Below, one piece after another: positions 10,847 to 21,326 of a DNA stretch of 38,563 nt. How positions within the stretch are numbered: the stretch's first letter is position 1; the number at the start of each line of letters is the position of its first letter. Origin of the DNA: Chara braunii (Eukaryota; Streptophyta; Charophyceae; Charales; Characeae). A program made the translations under genes and the position numbers. The notes under the pieces were generated by a model that was given only the letters and a program-made list of their open reading frames with translations, ran no database searches and was not told the DNA's origin. The stretch covers positions 806,537-845,099 of the forward strand of contig BFEA01000359.1 in assembly GCA_003427395.1 (NCBI GenBank), in the 5' to 3' direction.

Positions 10847-11342
10847 TGTCGCACTTTTTTTCAGTCGGACCGCTTCAGACGACCAGAAAGCTAACAGGCT
10901 GTCACGCAGGATTCTGTATGTGATTGCAATAAATAAATAGATTAAATAATGCAAATCCCTTCCTGTTGTGTGCGTCCGGCTTCGAGCGAGATCCTTCAAT
11001 TACGGTCTTCGTCGGACCCCGGTCTTAAAAATCTTTTATTTTGATTCGGAACAGCTGAACATCATGCAAATAAATAATCATAAAAATTATGAGGTGCTAT
11101 GCATGCATCAAATATGTCAATCTGATTTTGAGAACTGTGGCAGAATTATCCACAAATGCAATAATCAAAACAAGAACAATATAAGAGACAAGATAGACTG
11201 ACCCGAGCAAAGGAAAAATCAAGGGTATGAAGGATGAATGAGAACTCATAATAATCTTAGAAAGTACACATAGACAAGTATGGTCAGCACCTCTCAAGAG
11301 TCCTCACTCATCCCTCTGGTCAGTCTCTCTCAGTCTCTCTTT

Positions 11343-11951
11343 TCACTGTTCGTCTCTGGTGCCGTGACCCACGNCCACGTACAATNTGAGATTGAGGCCT
11401 CGTGACAAAGAGNCACNTGAAGCCTGCAAGCTCTGAGCATGACCATCNGAGGTATATGACACANAAGTTGACCAGAGAGTAGAACTCCTCCCACAANGTA
11501 GGCAGTCCATCCACTGAAAAAAACCCTTGTCGATTACTGCTGGAGAGATATACCTTTTTGCCAAGTTGATCATGTCAAGCCNACTCGTGCCATCTATGAG
11601 GAGAGAAGGAACAAGAGGCCTGGGATAGTCGGTATAAAGCTTTGGCCCAAAGCTGCGGATCAACGTAGCACCACTCTCATCGAGCTCCCTCTCTCTCTGC
11701 TCGAGGTATTTGGTGGCAGAGATCCATTCTGGATCAAAATGCTCATGAGCCTCCTTGCCCTTCTTCAGGTAAGGCCTCAGATCGTGGATGGTACCATCAA
11801 CGAAACTGGTCTGGACAACGAAGATTGACAGATCTCCTCGTCTAAAACCAGTGATATTGACCTACTGATAGCGAAAAGCCTCCTTGCATGAAATCTGATT
11901 GAGATTAGTCAGCACTGTCTCGCTGACTGGAACAGATTGCACTGTACTCAT
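11343..11951 (-). pseudogene. LTR-borne copy of the unknown leader domain (left LTR)
   Basis: The minus strand opens with ATG at 11,951. It reads MSTVQSVPVSETV, a segment with FRYQ, a TAG (11,872-11,874), then VNITGF and the core motif FVVQTSFVDGTIHDLRPYLK, a charged helix (KYLEQRERELDE) and a segment with YPRPLVPSLLIDGTS. The core and its order match the repeated units in the leader ORF of the same element at 27.8-29.2 kb. The TAG lies where Trp would be acceptable, consistent with nonsense decay. Eight N bases (11,374-11,582) leave residues unknown. Function unknown. A domain inside an LTR would be present in two copies per element. Confidence 0.55.
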
Positions 11952-12110
11952 GACAAGGAAGTCTGATCCCCACTGATAAAATTTTGACTTGATTGTTGAT
12001 TTAATTTGCTAAACTAAATGCCGAAATGCCTTTTGAACGGTTGATATGGTTTCTAATCCGATTGTTGATCTGATAGTTGATCTGACAGTTAACCGAATGA
12101 TCACTAAGTA

Positions 12111-12320
12111 CCGATTGAATGACTGCTGAGATGTAGACTGATTGATTGTTGAGATGAAAAGTGAATGATTGCTGAGATGTAGACCGAATGATTGCTGAGA
12201 TGAAAACTGAATGCACGCAGTTCTGGAAACTGATTCTGATACTGATTCTGAAAACAGGTTACGAAAACGGATTCCGAAAAATGATTCTGAAAAATAATCA
12301 GGGGCTGATTGACTGACAAC
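12111..12320. repeat. 23-bp minisatellite and related degenerate repeats in left LTR
   Basis: Units based on ACTGAATGATTGCTGAGATG plus three bases repeat about four times at 12,111-12,208. They grade into a looser CTGATTCTGA-type repeat to about 12,320. The right LTR has the counterpart at 30,830-31,040. Long spurious reading frames rich in Ser, Ile and Gln cross this tract. Confidence 0.75.
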
Positions 12321-12547
12321 CAGAAACTGAATGAATGCCGACCGAGAGGAGAATATCACTTGTCTGATTATCAATTAGAAAAAAAAAACGGTCGAGTGCC
12401 ACTTCAAAACCAACTGATGCAGTTATCCTGGATATTTTGTTGATATACTGTGTACCCCACTATGATCTGTTTCCGGGACTATTTCGTTTTATCCATTTCG
12501 TCTCTGTCTGATGCGAACTTATTCTCAGGATTGAAAACTAAACCTTA

Positions 12548-12802
12548 TTACTGGTTTCTAGCAGCCACCCTCTTTGCTTCCTCAACGGATACCATAGATG
12601 AGAGGGTGCTATGTAATCTCCCGTCTGATCCATAGATGTAACAAGTGTACTCAATGAGTGTCTGGTCCGTTACCTGTGATAGTGCATACTCCATCATGGA
12701 AGGTCTTTGACGATAAAAATCATGTGCTACTTTCTCTTCCCAGCCTTCAGTTCTGTCCCAGAACAGAGTGCACGTCACCCTCTGCATGTTCTCGCTCCCC
12801 AT
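12548..12802 (-). pseudogene. Second LTR-borne coding remnant (left LTR)
   Basis: This 84-residue minus-strand frame has codon structure conserved between the two LTRs. It includes VTCTLFWDRTEGWEEKVAHD and the segment TLIEYTCYIYGSDGRLHSTL, followed by a charged helix. The spacing of an aromatic-rich strand, a Y-x-Y-type motif and a following helix resembles the unknown leader domain, so it may be a more diverged unit of the same family. Similarity is weak. It ends at two consecutive stops (TAA TAA here, TAA TAG in the right LTR). Confidence 0.35.
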
Positions 12803-13904
12803 CTCTCTAAGGAAAACTACAGCATTGTGAGTGACGCGATTCTACTTCCCTAAACTCAGCTCTGTTTTGCAACCTCTAGTGATTCCCCTACTTATTTAGT
12901 TATTCCAGCTAATAGGGTGGGGCACGCTGTCAAAACGAGTTGGATTCAACCCCCTAATACTGCTCATTTTAGAGCTCAAACTGCGTGCTCACCCTTCTTG
13001 CTCGCTAGGTTTCTCCGACCAGATAAGCTTATCTGTGACACCCAATTGCCGCTGACCGTCCGATTTCAGAACGACAAGGGCGAGGACTATTCTTGATACT
13101 GATAGGTCACACATGCACTAGAAGTAATGAGTCGTGTCTCATTTGCTCTTACCTGACCATTGCACGAAGGGTATTCTGAGAATCTACATGCCAATAACTT
13201 GTTCTTGCGACGAACGACGTCAATGGTTTACTTCAGTTTCCTTAATACGAACCCCCCAAGATTTATCGTTTTGAGTATAACTTACTCCAACGGAGTATAG
13301 CCTCAGAGCTAAAGGGGATCTTTCCTCAGTGAAGCATATCTGCTCCTGAAGTCATATATCTCTGAGCAGGGCACGCAGACACTTGTCATATGTCTCTGAG
13401 TCCGAAAGATGAGGTCTGTATATGTCGTCCAAAGCACAAATAGGCTATCCAGAGTTTTTACGAGTAGAACAGTAAGCTCAAAAAGCTTCCATGTTTAATA
13501 CAAGATCTTCAAGCTCAGACTCTTGCTACTGGACGAAGAGGTTCTCGGCGAGGAATGTCTATATTGAGTCATATGGCTCTAGACTTGACATTTAAAATGG
13601 ACATAAATACTTCGGTTACAGACGCTTTCCTGTTCGTACGTTGTGTGATTCATGTCTGAGAGTTACTTCTCATATCTGTCCGTTCAAATATTTCGTGATG
13701 TCTTGTCCATACTACACCACAGTAATAAGAGTTTTCCAGTCGCTAAACCATCCAGTTCGCCCACGGCTGTTTTTCCTATTAGATATGCTCCGTACCCCCT
13801 TTTACATTTTTGAGGCTATCTGGAACAGTGGCCATCAAGATAAACCCCTTTTATTGTTATTGGTGGTAAGTACATTTTCAGAGACGAAATCAAGAGCTGC
13901 ATTT

Positions 13905-13966
13905 ATTTAAATATATACATATATATATACATGTATATGTAGACACATATATATATATGTTTGTGA

Positions 13967-14013
<47 letters not shown>
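13905..14013. repeat. AT/TA microsatellite in left LTR
   Basis: A (TA)n tract with ACAT interruptions ends in a pure run of about 45 bases (13,969-14,013). The equivalent tract in the right LTR is about twice as long and has gained CA runs. Confidence 0.95.
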
Positions 14014-14018
<5 letters not shown>

Positions 14019-15028
14019 CTCAAAGTCCCTCTACTTTGCCATTAAGTCTGGCCAGACGTAGAAGTTCAATTCCTACTTTCTCTGTGGGCTTTCTTAGTCA
14101 AAACTTTATCAGACGCCCGGTGCAGCCAAAACTCATTCACGCCTATGGCCTATCTGTTCGTCAGCTGATAGTCGAATAGCTCAGTTAAAGTCAAGCATTC
14201 TTAGGTCTCCCTTCCGCTAATCCCCGTCTAGCATGAGTTTGACCAGGAGATAAGCAATTTTCCTTAGGACTATCTTTTTCTTGCTCATCGTTCATTATAC
14301 AAGGGAAATAAAGTACCCAAAGAAAATTACNACGGCAAGCTTTCAACTCATCTCACACCGTTGAGAAGAGCTGTATTGGAACTTTTATTTGCATGGAAAA
14401 ATATCAGAACAAGCTCCCAAACCAGGACTTCCGTCAGGGAAAAGAGGCGTACTCTATAAAACGCAAAATACGGAAGACCCGAACAAAAGCAGTACCGATT
14501 CCATCCGGTTTTTCAGCGTTTCATGTTTCTCAATATTACCAGCTATAATTCGCCATTATCTTCCTAGCTTTCCATTCAGCCCACTAACAAACCGCTTAAA
14601 TTAACACGATAAGCAGTAGTAAAAGGTTCGCTAAAACTCTGGCCAGGGGCCCAACCATAAATTTCAATTAGCAGCTCACTCAGACCATAGTAACCAGTAA
14701 TACTTAGCTGTCATCCGAACCTATTTCTCGCCACTTCGCTGTCAGCTCCCTCAACAACAGTGAGGGCTGGTTCAGGGCTCATAAGGCTCAAACTTGCGTC
14801 CATAGTCGGTCGCGCGTTAGTCCTCCTGGCTCAAAGACTCCGTTGTAACCAGACAACACTCGTAAGAACAATAATCATCACTGAAGCCATTCACAGAGGA
14901 AGGTTCCAGCTTTCGACCCCAGGCGCAACCCAACTTCTAGATTTATAACCCACATTGGAAGCATGGGGGTTCGTCTGGATAACAAGGTCCGCTGCCTGGA
15001 AAAGGTTGGAAAGGCGCGTATTGCAACA

Positions 15029-18000
15029 CTCAAGCTTCCCTGAGCGAGTCGTCAATTAGCTACCGTCATGTCGTCAACTAGTCTTCTTCTCCAACGCAAT
15101 TAGCCACGCTCGCTTAGTCCCCTCCTGTCTCTCTCTTCCCCGACAGTCATTCGTAACCGTCTCACTTTCTCTTTTCTTTCTGGGTCTACCCTGCGTAAGG
15201 TTACACACATGTGTCGTCGTATGCCTCTCTTTTCCCGAGTCCAACACATAAAGACTCCCGCATTTCGCCTGCTCACTAGACCAGCATTGGCGTCTGCCCA
15301 GACGTCGCACTGCATTGGCGACCTCCTCTCTTGTCACTAGCCATCCTCTCCTTTGAGACTCTCCCGCGCGTGCTGATGTGTGGGACACCTCTCCCCGTTC
15401 CACTCGTCATAACCTTTGAGCGACTCTCCTTCGCTCACACACATCGCTTGTCACAGTCACCCTTCTGGTTAGTCTCTCCACTCCGGGCCTTTTTCTCTCC
15501 CCAGTCACGCGTTCCGCTCATATGGGCCAAGGAAGAAGAGTAAATATCAGATGTTGAGCATTCTCACGTGATCTGTGCGCGACATGATCGAATAGCTGGC
15601 CAACCATTTTTGGGGCACATCAGAGCTCCTTGGAAGCTCTCTACGACGATCCCCTCAGGAAGCTATCCCCCACTGGTTATCTTGACAGCACGCAGAAATG
15701 CCAAAACGCGTTGGGCCCTCAGTCACCCGCGAAACGCCAGCCGTTGACCACTTTCTCGCTCTCCAGACCACGCCACCTGTCGAGCGTGTGCTCGTGTAAC
15801 TCTCTTTTCTTGTCTCTCGGACTAGCACGTGTTGACCCTCTCCAGACGTTGCCTTCTCACACGCGTCCTTTCCCCCTGTTTTGCTTCTCACTCGTCCCGC
15901 GGCCTCTGGGCATCAGCTGTCGAGAGCTGACCTCAGGTCCCTCTTCAACCGGCCTCGCGGACCAGTGATGCCTTTGGATCTCGCTTGGTCTATTCCAGGA
16001 CCTGAGATCTGTCTCCCGGTCTCCCGCTTCGCTCATTTCACTCTCACCGCCCGAGTCCCTGTCCACGTGGGCCTGTTCCAGGTCCGCTGTGTCCATTGAG
16101 GTCTAGGTCTCATGATACGAGACCGTTACCTGCAACCTTGCAGTCACTCCGTCCCTCCTGCAGCGCCTCTCCGCACAGTCTTTTGCCTCCATTATCACAT
16201 TCTGCAGTTTTCCGTCCGTCCGCATCTCCACTTCTTTTGCCCCTTCCACGTTAATCTTCATCTTCACTTCATCTCCCCCATCGTAGTTGAGCATGACTGT
16301 GATCCAGGGCCCTACCCCAGACATGGGTCTCCATTGGGCCTGGTGGTACCCGTATCCGGGCCTATACCCATGCAACGCCATAGGTAGGCTAAGTTCGATA
16401 AACAGCGCACCGGCCCCGCGTACTGACCCGAATGACCAGTACCCACTAGTGGGTACACAGACAGGGCCTTCAGATGGGCTTACACGTCCACCTCACCTCT
16501 CCGTTCCCCCCTTCATCGACTAGGCCGCAATCGCATAGCTCTCACCGTATGAGACAGTCCTCCCTTCTTTATAGGATCGCTGTTGCATTCCCAAACTCAG
16601 CATAGATAGCCCCGCTATTTTCTCGCCGATCTGTGTTCTTGCTTCGACCAGACTTTTCCTTTTTTTTTTTTTTTTTTTTAATTAGGTGAAACAAAAATTA
16701 AAATGAGAATGATAATAAAATCAAAATAAAATAAGCCAAACAGCGAGGAAGGAAATTAAGAACAAGAGACATAATCATCAACGGTCATATCACTAGCTCC
16801 CTCTTGGGCTCGGATGTGACCTGCAGACTCAACGTGGAGGTCCCATAACGGGTTACTAGTGGATGCCCACCCTTCTTTAAAACCTGCAGCCTAACTTACG
16901 ACTATCGGGTACCCGTGTCCGATGGCAAGGAGGGGGCTTATGACCCTCCACAGGGGGGTGATAGGCTCCCTACCAATGCGGCCGCGGGTCGCCCCTCTTT
17001 TGAGGTCCTGCAGCGCGGCACTCAGTCGAACAAGCTCAGAGCAAACAGTACACGAGGAGTCGGTCCACTTAGGCCGCACAAAATAGCTCAAGCCAGAATT
17101 TCCAACCGTTGGCTTTCCTGTGAAGTAACACGCTAAGGGCAAACCGAATCGGACGATCGAGCGGAAGAAAACTAAGTAACAATAAAGAAAAGGAAAAGAT
17201 GGCGTTTCAAAATTCTGCTGCGCCGCAGCCTCGCCTAAACGACGATACGAGCCCACACACAAATCTAAAACCCGACTTCCATTCTTTTCTCTTCCTTTTT
17301 CCCCTTTTCTTATTTTTCTCCCTTCAGTCCTCTCTGTATCTGCCCCCTTAACCTGGCCACCGGGGTCTCACCGCAAGGTTCGGACGAACAGGTCTGGTAC
17401 AAGCGATATACAAGAGGTCAGTAATACCCAGGCCATAAGACCGCAATTACAGTCCGAAAACCCGAATCGGCGGCCCTTTCCCTACGAAGTGACAGATCGA
17501 CAGGCGGAAAAGCGAAATAAAATTTTTAAGTAATAATGACAATAAAATAATAGCAATAATGATGACGACATTTCAAATTTGGAAAGGAAACCATAGCATC
17601 ACAGCGAACGGAGGCCACCAGATTTCCCCACACAAAAGAAAATGAGTTTAAGTTTGACGCTTTTTCTTTTTTTTCTTTTTCTCTTTTCCTTTCCCCGACA
17701 ACGACTTCTACCCCCTTGCACCTAACCCATAACTTGGCAACAGGGCACTCGGCGCGCAGCAGAAAAGACTGCGCCAACCCTTTCGCCTTTGCGTCCCAGG
17801 GCAGACCCGACGGCTACCACGGCCACAGGCCGGTTGTGCTCTGTTGTACAGCAGGGCGCCGACGTGGACCAATGGAAAACCCTGTGGCGCACCTTTTGTT
17901 GAGGCAAGCACCAAACAGGGCCGGTCCACGTCATGGTTCCGCCTTGGTACCAGGGAATTTTTAATTCCGGAACATACCCATAGGCCCCACATAGGTCACG

Positions 18001-18100
18001 GCATCGAGACAAAGGGCGACATCAGGCAGGGACTTGGTACACAGAGGAGGGCCGGGACACTGCGCCCTCCGACATAATACCAACCCGCCACCCAGCGTCC
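15029..18100. other. Interior of giant element, 3' part: no recognised gene
   Basis: On the element's own (minus) strand this lies between integrase and the 3' LTR. Several minus-strand frames of 70-125 codons are open (for example 15,074-15,403, 15,857-16,096 and 16,103-16,465). The last includes ITVMLNYDGGDEVKMKINVE and a charged tail. None carries a motif I recognise, and both strands are open in places. They could be remnants of an extra 3' ORF or of a nested element, but I cannot support either. A 19-base T-run lies near 16,661-16,679. Confidence 0.4.
17160..17900. repeat. Diverged ~367-bp tandem duplication
   Basis: An A-rich block, then TTTCAAA (17,204 and 17,570), CACACAAA, a CT-rich run, and a CCCCCTT...CCTAACC/AACCTGGC segment (17,343 and 17,710) recur in the same order with an offset near 367 bp. 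Divergence is high. An A-rich block at about 16,683-16,735 may be a third, older unit. Confidence 0.45.
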
Positions 18101-18130
18101 CCGCTGGGTCGAAATGGATTACACTCCTAG

Positions 18131-18137
18131 TATAAAA
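18131..18137 (+). promoter_or_regulatory. Candidate TATA box of a plus-strand LTR promoter
   Basis: TATAAAA is followed about 25-30 bases downstream by a pyrimidine-rich stretch (CTTTCTCATTCATTCC) and a CT-rich leader of about 390 bp leading to the ATG at 18,531. That spacing fits an LTR R region and 5' leader. No transcript evidence is available. Confidence 0.4.
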
Positions 18138-18530
18138 CCAGAGTAAATAAGTAGCTTTCTCATTCATTCCTACTTGTGACTTGCGGTAGCATTCATACTG
18201 TGCCTTAGCGTAGTCAGTTTTCCGTTTTCGCTTTGCGCCATCCTTTTCCTCCGTGCTAGGTTTCTTTTCTGTGCTAGGCTCCTCTCCTAGCGTTCATCTT
18301 CTCTCTGCGCTTGCTTTTTCTTTTAGCGCTCACCTTCTCTCTCACGTAACATGTTGTAGTCTCTCGTAGTCGGCGCGATAATTCTCTTTATTTCTCTTGG
18401 TAAATTTTCGCTTTCGTTTTCAGGATCCATCTCATCATCATAAACTTCACTCATACAACCTTCTCGGTCATAGCTTTTGGCGCTAAATTCCGTCCTTTAT
18501 CTTCTCTTTTAATAGCCATCTAACGCGCAT

Positions 18531-19001
18531 CATGCCTGAGGCACGCCTCGGACAAGGTAGAGGGAGAGGAGGAAGAGGAGGGAAAGCAAAAGAAGAACCG
18601 CCAGTTAGGGCTCGACGGGATTATAGTTCAGAGGAGGAGGAAGAGGAGGAGCCATGAGGCTACGGCCGTTTAAGGCCATACCCTCACTACTCATTAGGAG
18701 GGTGGTACGAGAGGACTCCATCTCCTGACAGGATGGAGTTCCTTCGCAAGAAATTCGACGCGCGTTATGGCATACTCAGCACCTCTTCTCCTCCTTATAT
18801 ACCCAGAGCTCCTTTCACCCCTGCCGTAAGCAAGGCTATAGTGCCGGCTCCTCCATCTTCAGCCCCATGCATAGCTTCTTCGCCCTCTCACTCCAATAGT
18901 TGCGTTCTCTTTAGCATCTTCTTCCTTCTTTTTCTTTTCCAGCTCGAACTCATGGCCATCTTTTATGTCTTATATAAGCATGACTTCTTCTCAACCTTTT
19001 G
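18531..19001 (+). pseudogene. Possible gag N-terminus of a nested plus-strand element
   Basis: An ATG at 18,531 begins MPEARLGQGRGRGGRGGKAK, an RG-rich basic segment, then an acidic run (YSSEEEEEEEP). A TGA follows at about 18,654-18,656. The same frame continues through a Tyr/Pro-rich segment and MEFLRKKFDARYG, then Pro/Ser-rich sequence to a TGA near 19,001. An RG-rich plus acidic N-terminus downstream of a TATA box and CT-rich leader resembles the start of a retrotransposon gag. There is no capsid or zinc knuckle afterwards, so it would be truncated. The orientation is opposite to the surrounding giant element, suggesting a nested insertion. It could instead be non-coding. Confidence 0.35.
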
Positions 19002-19279
19002 AGTCTGATTTCGGCTCGTAAAATTTTCAGTTCAGTCCACTTCGTAACGTCTCCGGCCTGAGAGTTTTGGCTTCCTTAAGGCCAAGGACGCAGGTTCCTT
19101 GTGAACCAGGCCGCTTGTCGGCCACCAAATAAAAATTTAAGAAGGATTTTGTCTGCTTGTTTGACTTGTTCAACTGTTGGTTCTTCACATGGAGGTTACC
19201 TTAGCTCTTGATCAGGCATCTATGCCAGGGATGACACCGGTAACGAGGATACTCACTCTGCCTGCCATGCTGGGAATAG

Positions 19280-19455
19280 GGCATACCAAACCCTCTTTTC
19301 TGTTCTCTGGTCTGAGTGAGACGTCTTCTCAGCTTCTCGAGCAGCTAATGGGGATACCAAACCCTTGTTTTCTTTCTCAGGTCTGAGTGAGGCGTCTCCT
19401 CAACTTCTCAGATAAAAGGAAGGGGATACCAAACCCTTTTTCTTTTCTTTGGTCT
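19280..19455. repeat. ~72-bp tandem repeat, three units
   Basis: Units start at about 19,280, 19,352 and 19,423 with GGATACCAAACCCT, continue with a T/C-rich run, GGTCTGAGTGAGACGTC and TCTCAGCTTCTC. The third unit is incomplete. Spacing is 71-72 bp. Confidence 0.85.
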
Positions 19456-20318
19456 GGGAACTTCATATAAATATTTGTACACCTGCAAAATCAACGAGTC
19501 CCACAGACAACAACCATGCCCCAGCAGGCAAACCCGCTGACAACCAACAGTCAAGCATTAACAAATTAGAATAAAACCCATAAATAAAATAATAAATAAC
19601 AATTAACAATTAATACATAACAGTCCTTCACAACCAGGATTTATTGATTGCCTTGGTTTCAGCCCACCACTGACGAGGAATACCGGACGTCCCGTCAGTC
19701 TGATATACCTCATTCGGTCCGCCTCAGGCCACGACTAGCCAGACCATTTGTCTTGATAGCCCTTTTGACCTGCCTCCAGGTCAGGACTAGCATACCAACT
19801 ACTCGAGTATTACAACCCTTTGGCACTCTCGCCAGGACGCCCAGACTATAACGGGTCTAGCCACCCTATGACAGAAGACGTCCCGTCAGTCAAACTGTCC
19901 CGAACTCGGATTTGACCACAAGGTCAGGGACCGGTTCACCTACCAGTTTTTGGCCAAGGGCGCTGGCTGCCCCGCCCAGATTTTCAAGTGTAGGACCCGG
20001 TCTAACTACAACTCAAGGCTCTGGCTAACCTTACTGGATGGCATGCTCTTACTGCGGTCGGGTTCCAGCTGACCCCTTCCAACCTCACGGGCCAGGCCCC
20101 CGGAGCCTTAGCCTCAGTCAGACTACGGAATTCGACACTCACGTCGGGGACCTGCTGACCCCACCAGATTGCAACCTACTGCGGTAAGGCTCCGGCTGAC
20201 CCCGATAATCAACAACATCTGAGGTTAGTGAAGATAACACCAAGCACATGCAGTCGGACAAGCATACAATTCCCCACAAGCAGACTGCCCATGCCCCCAT
20301 AACAGGACAAAGATTTCT
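19456..20318. other. Non-coding interior with scattered GACGTCCCGTCAGTC boxes
   Basis: No gene is recognised. The 15-base box GACGTCCCGTCAGTC appears at 19,686-19,700 and 19,877-19,891 and again in the 156-bp repeats that follow. The rest is rich in short CAGG/CCTG and TCAGTC-type words, as in 3' regions of long LTR elements. Confidence 0.5.
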
Positions 20319-20658
20319 CAAGAGACGTCCCGTCAGTCTCAAGAGACACTTGAACAGCAACATGATAACCATCACCAAGCCCTTACAGGAGACCTCCCTT
20401 CAGTCTAAAAAAGGATGCGTAGTGCTGGCCCCAGAGAGGTCCCTTTCCTCAGCTGGGAATTTTCTTTTCTTTTCCAAGAGACGTCCCGTCAGTCTCAAGA
20501 GACACTTGAACAGCAACATGATAACCATCACCAAGCCCTTACAGGAGACCTCCCTTCAGTCTAAAAAAGGATGCGTAGTGCTGGCCCCAGAGAGGTCCCT
20601 TTCCTCAGCTGGGAATTTTCTTTTCTTTTCCAAGAGACGTCCCGTCAGTCTCAAGGAA
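20319..20658. repeat. 156-bp perfect tandem repeat (2.2 copies)
   Basis: The unit starting CAAGAGACGTCCCGTCAGTC occurs at 20,319, 20,475 and 20,631, an exact 156-bp spacing. The first two units appear identical to the eye. The third breaks off after about 28 bases. Because 156 is a multiple of three, a plus-strand frame (20,248-20,673) stays open through the array and encodes a 52-residue repeat, but there is no sign that it is a real protein. Near-identity indicates recent duplication or an assembly effect. Confidence 0.95.
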
Positions 20659-21059
20659 GTACTGAAATGCTGATCTCAGAGAGGTCCCTTCCCTCATCCG
20701 AGCGAAGACAGATCCTTAGCCAAAGGCACGAAGTCCCTCTACTGACCACTCTCAGTCAAGTAGAGTTGAACTTCTTTATACCTGCTTTCATCTGAATCTC
20801 TTGGATGAACATTTTACTCAGAGACTCGAAGTCCTTCCGCTGATAACTCTTAGTCAGACAAAACTGAACTTCCTCATGCGCACCATGCTCTTCTCTTTAT
20901 CTTAGGATAATACTGATCATATCTTTTGATGTGCCACAACCATGAGCTCCTCAAATATTTGACACTGTGTCAATACTTAAGAAACCGATTTTACAGTTAT
21001 CTTCCCACTCCCAGGGACTTGACACTCATGGAACGACTGTAGCGCTGCATCAAAAGACC

Positions 21060-21285
21060 TGACTTAATCGTTTTGCCGAAATACTGAATAAAACGCTTGC
21101 TGAAAACTGAGATATTGAAGCTGAGATGTTGAAACTGAAAACTGGAATTAAATTACCGAAACTGAAATGACGAAACCGAAGCTCTGAAGTTGAAATGTTG
21201 AATCTGAAATGTTGAATCCGAAATGCTGAATTGACTATGCATGAATGATCTGATTCCACTGAAACCGAGTCTTGTCGTCTCAACA
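21060..21285. repeat. Degenerate TGAAACTGAAATG-type minisatellite after integrase
   Basis: Short units of about 12-15 bp (TGAAACTGA, CTGAGATGTTGAA, CTGAAATGTTGAATC) repeat with variation just downstream of the integrase stop codon in element orientation. The word usage (CTGAGATG, CTGAAA) is close to that of the minisatellites in the two LTRs. Confidence 0.75.
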
Positions 21286-21326
21286 TCTCACTGTACTCTT
21301 TTTCTTAGTCATCTATGACCGTTTTC

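Larger units (their letters stand above)
10847..15028 (-). repeat. Left (3') LTR of the giant element, ~4.18 kb
   Basis: This is nearly collinear with 29,566-34,283. The start TGTCGC and the end GCAACA give a TG/CA-bounded repeat with short terminal inversions. The differences I read at the left end are mostly transitions. It contains a minus-strand coding remnant (11,343-11,951), a second remnant (12,548-12,802), a 23-bp minisatellite and an AT microsatellite. Relative to the right LTR it has about 14 extra bases near 12,830 and lacks a 455-bp block near 14,823. Just outside its right edge, the minus strand reads a weak purine-rich run (CAGGGAAG), a possible degenerate polypurine tract. Confidence 0.75.

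Noticed and set aside
12009-12374. Ser/Gln/Ile-rich minus-strand frames across the LTR (also 30,727-31,089)
   Set aside because: They are produced by the 23-bp and CTGATTCTGA minisatellites and lack any domain signature.
19280-20658. CRISPR-like array from the repeated boxes
   Set aside because: Spacing is irregular or strictly tandem, repeats lack unique spacers of constant size, and the DNA is eukaryotic.
20248-20673. 141-codon plus-strand frame with a 52-residue repeat
   Set aside because: Open only because the tandem unit is 156 bp, a multiple of three; no motif and surrounded by non-coding repeats.
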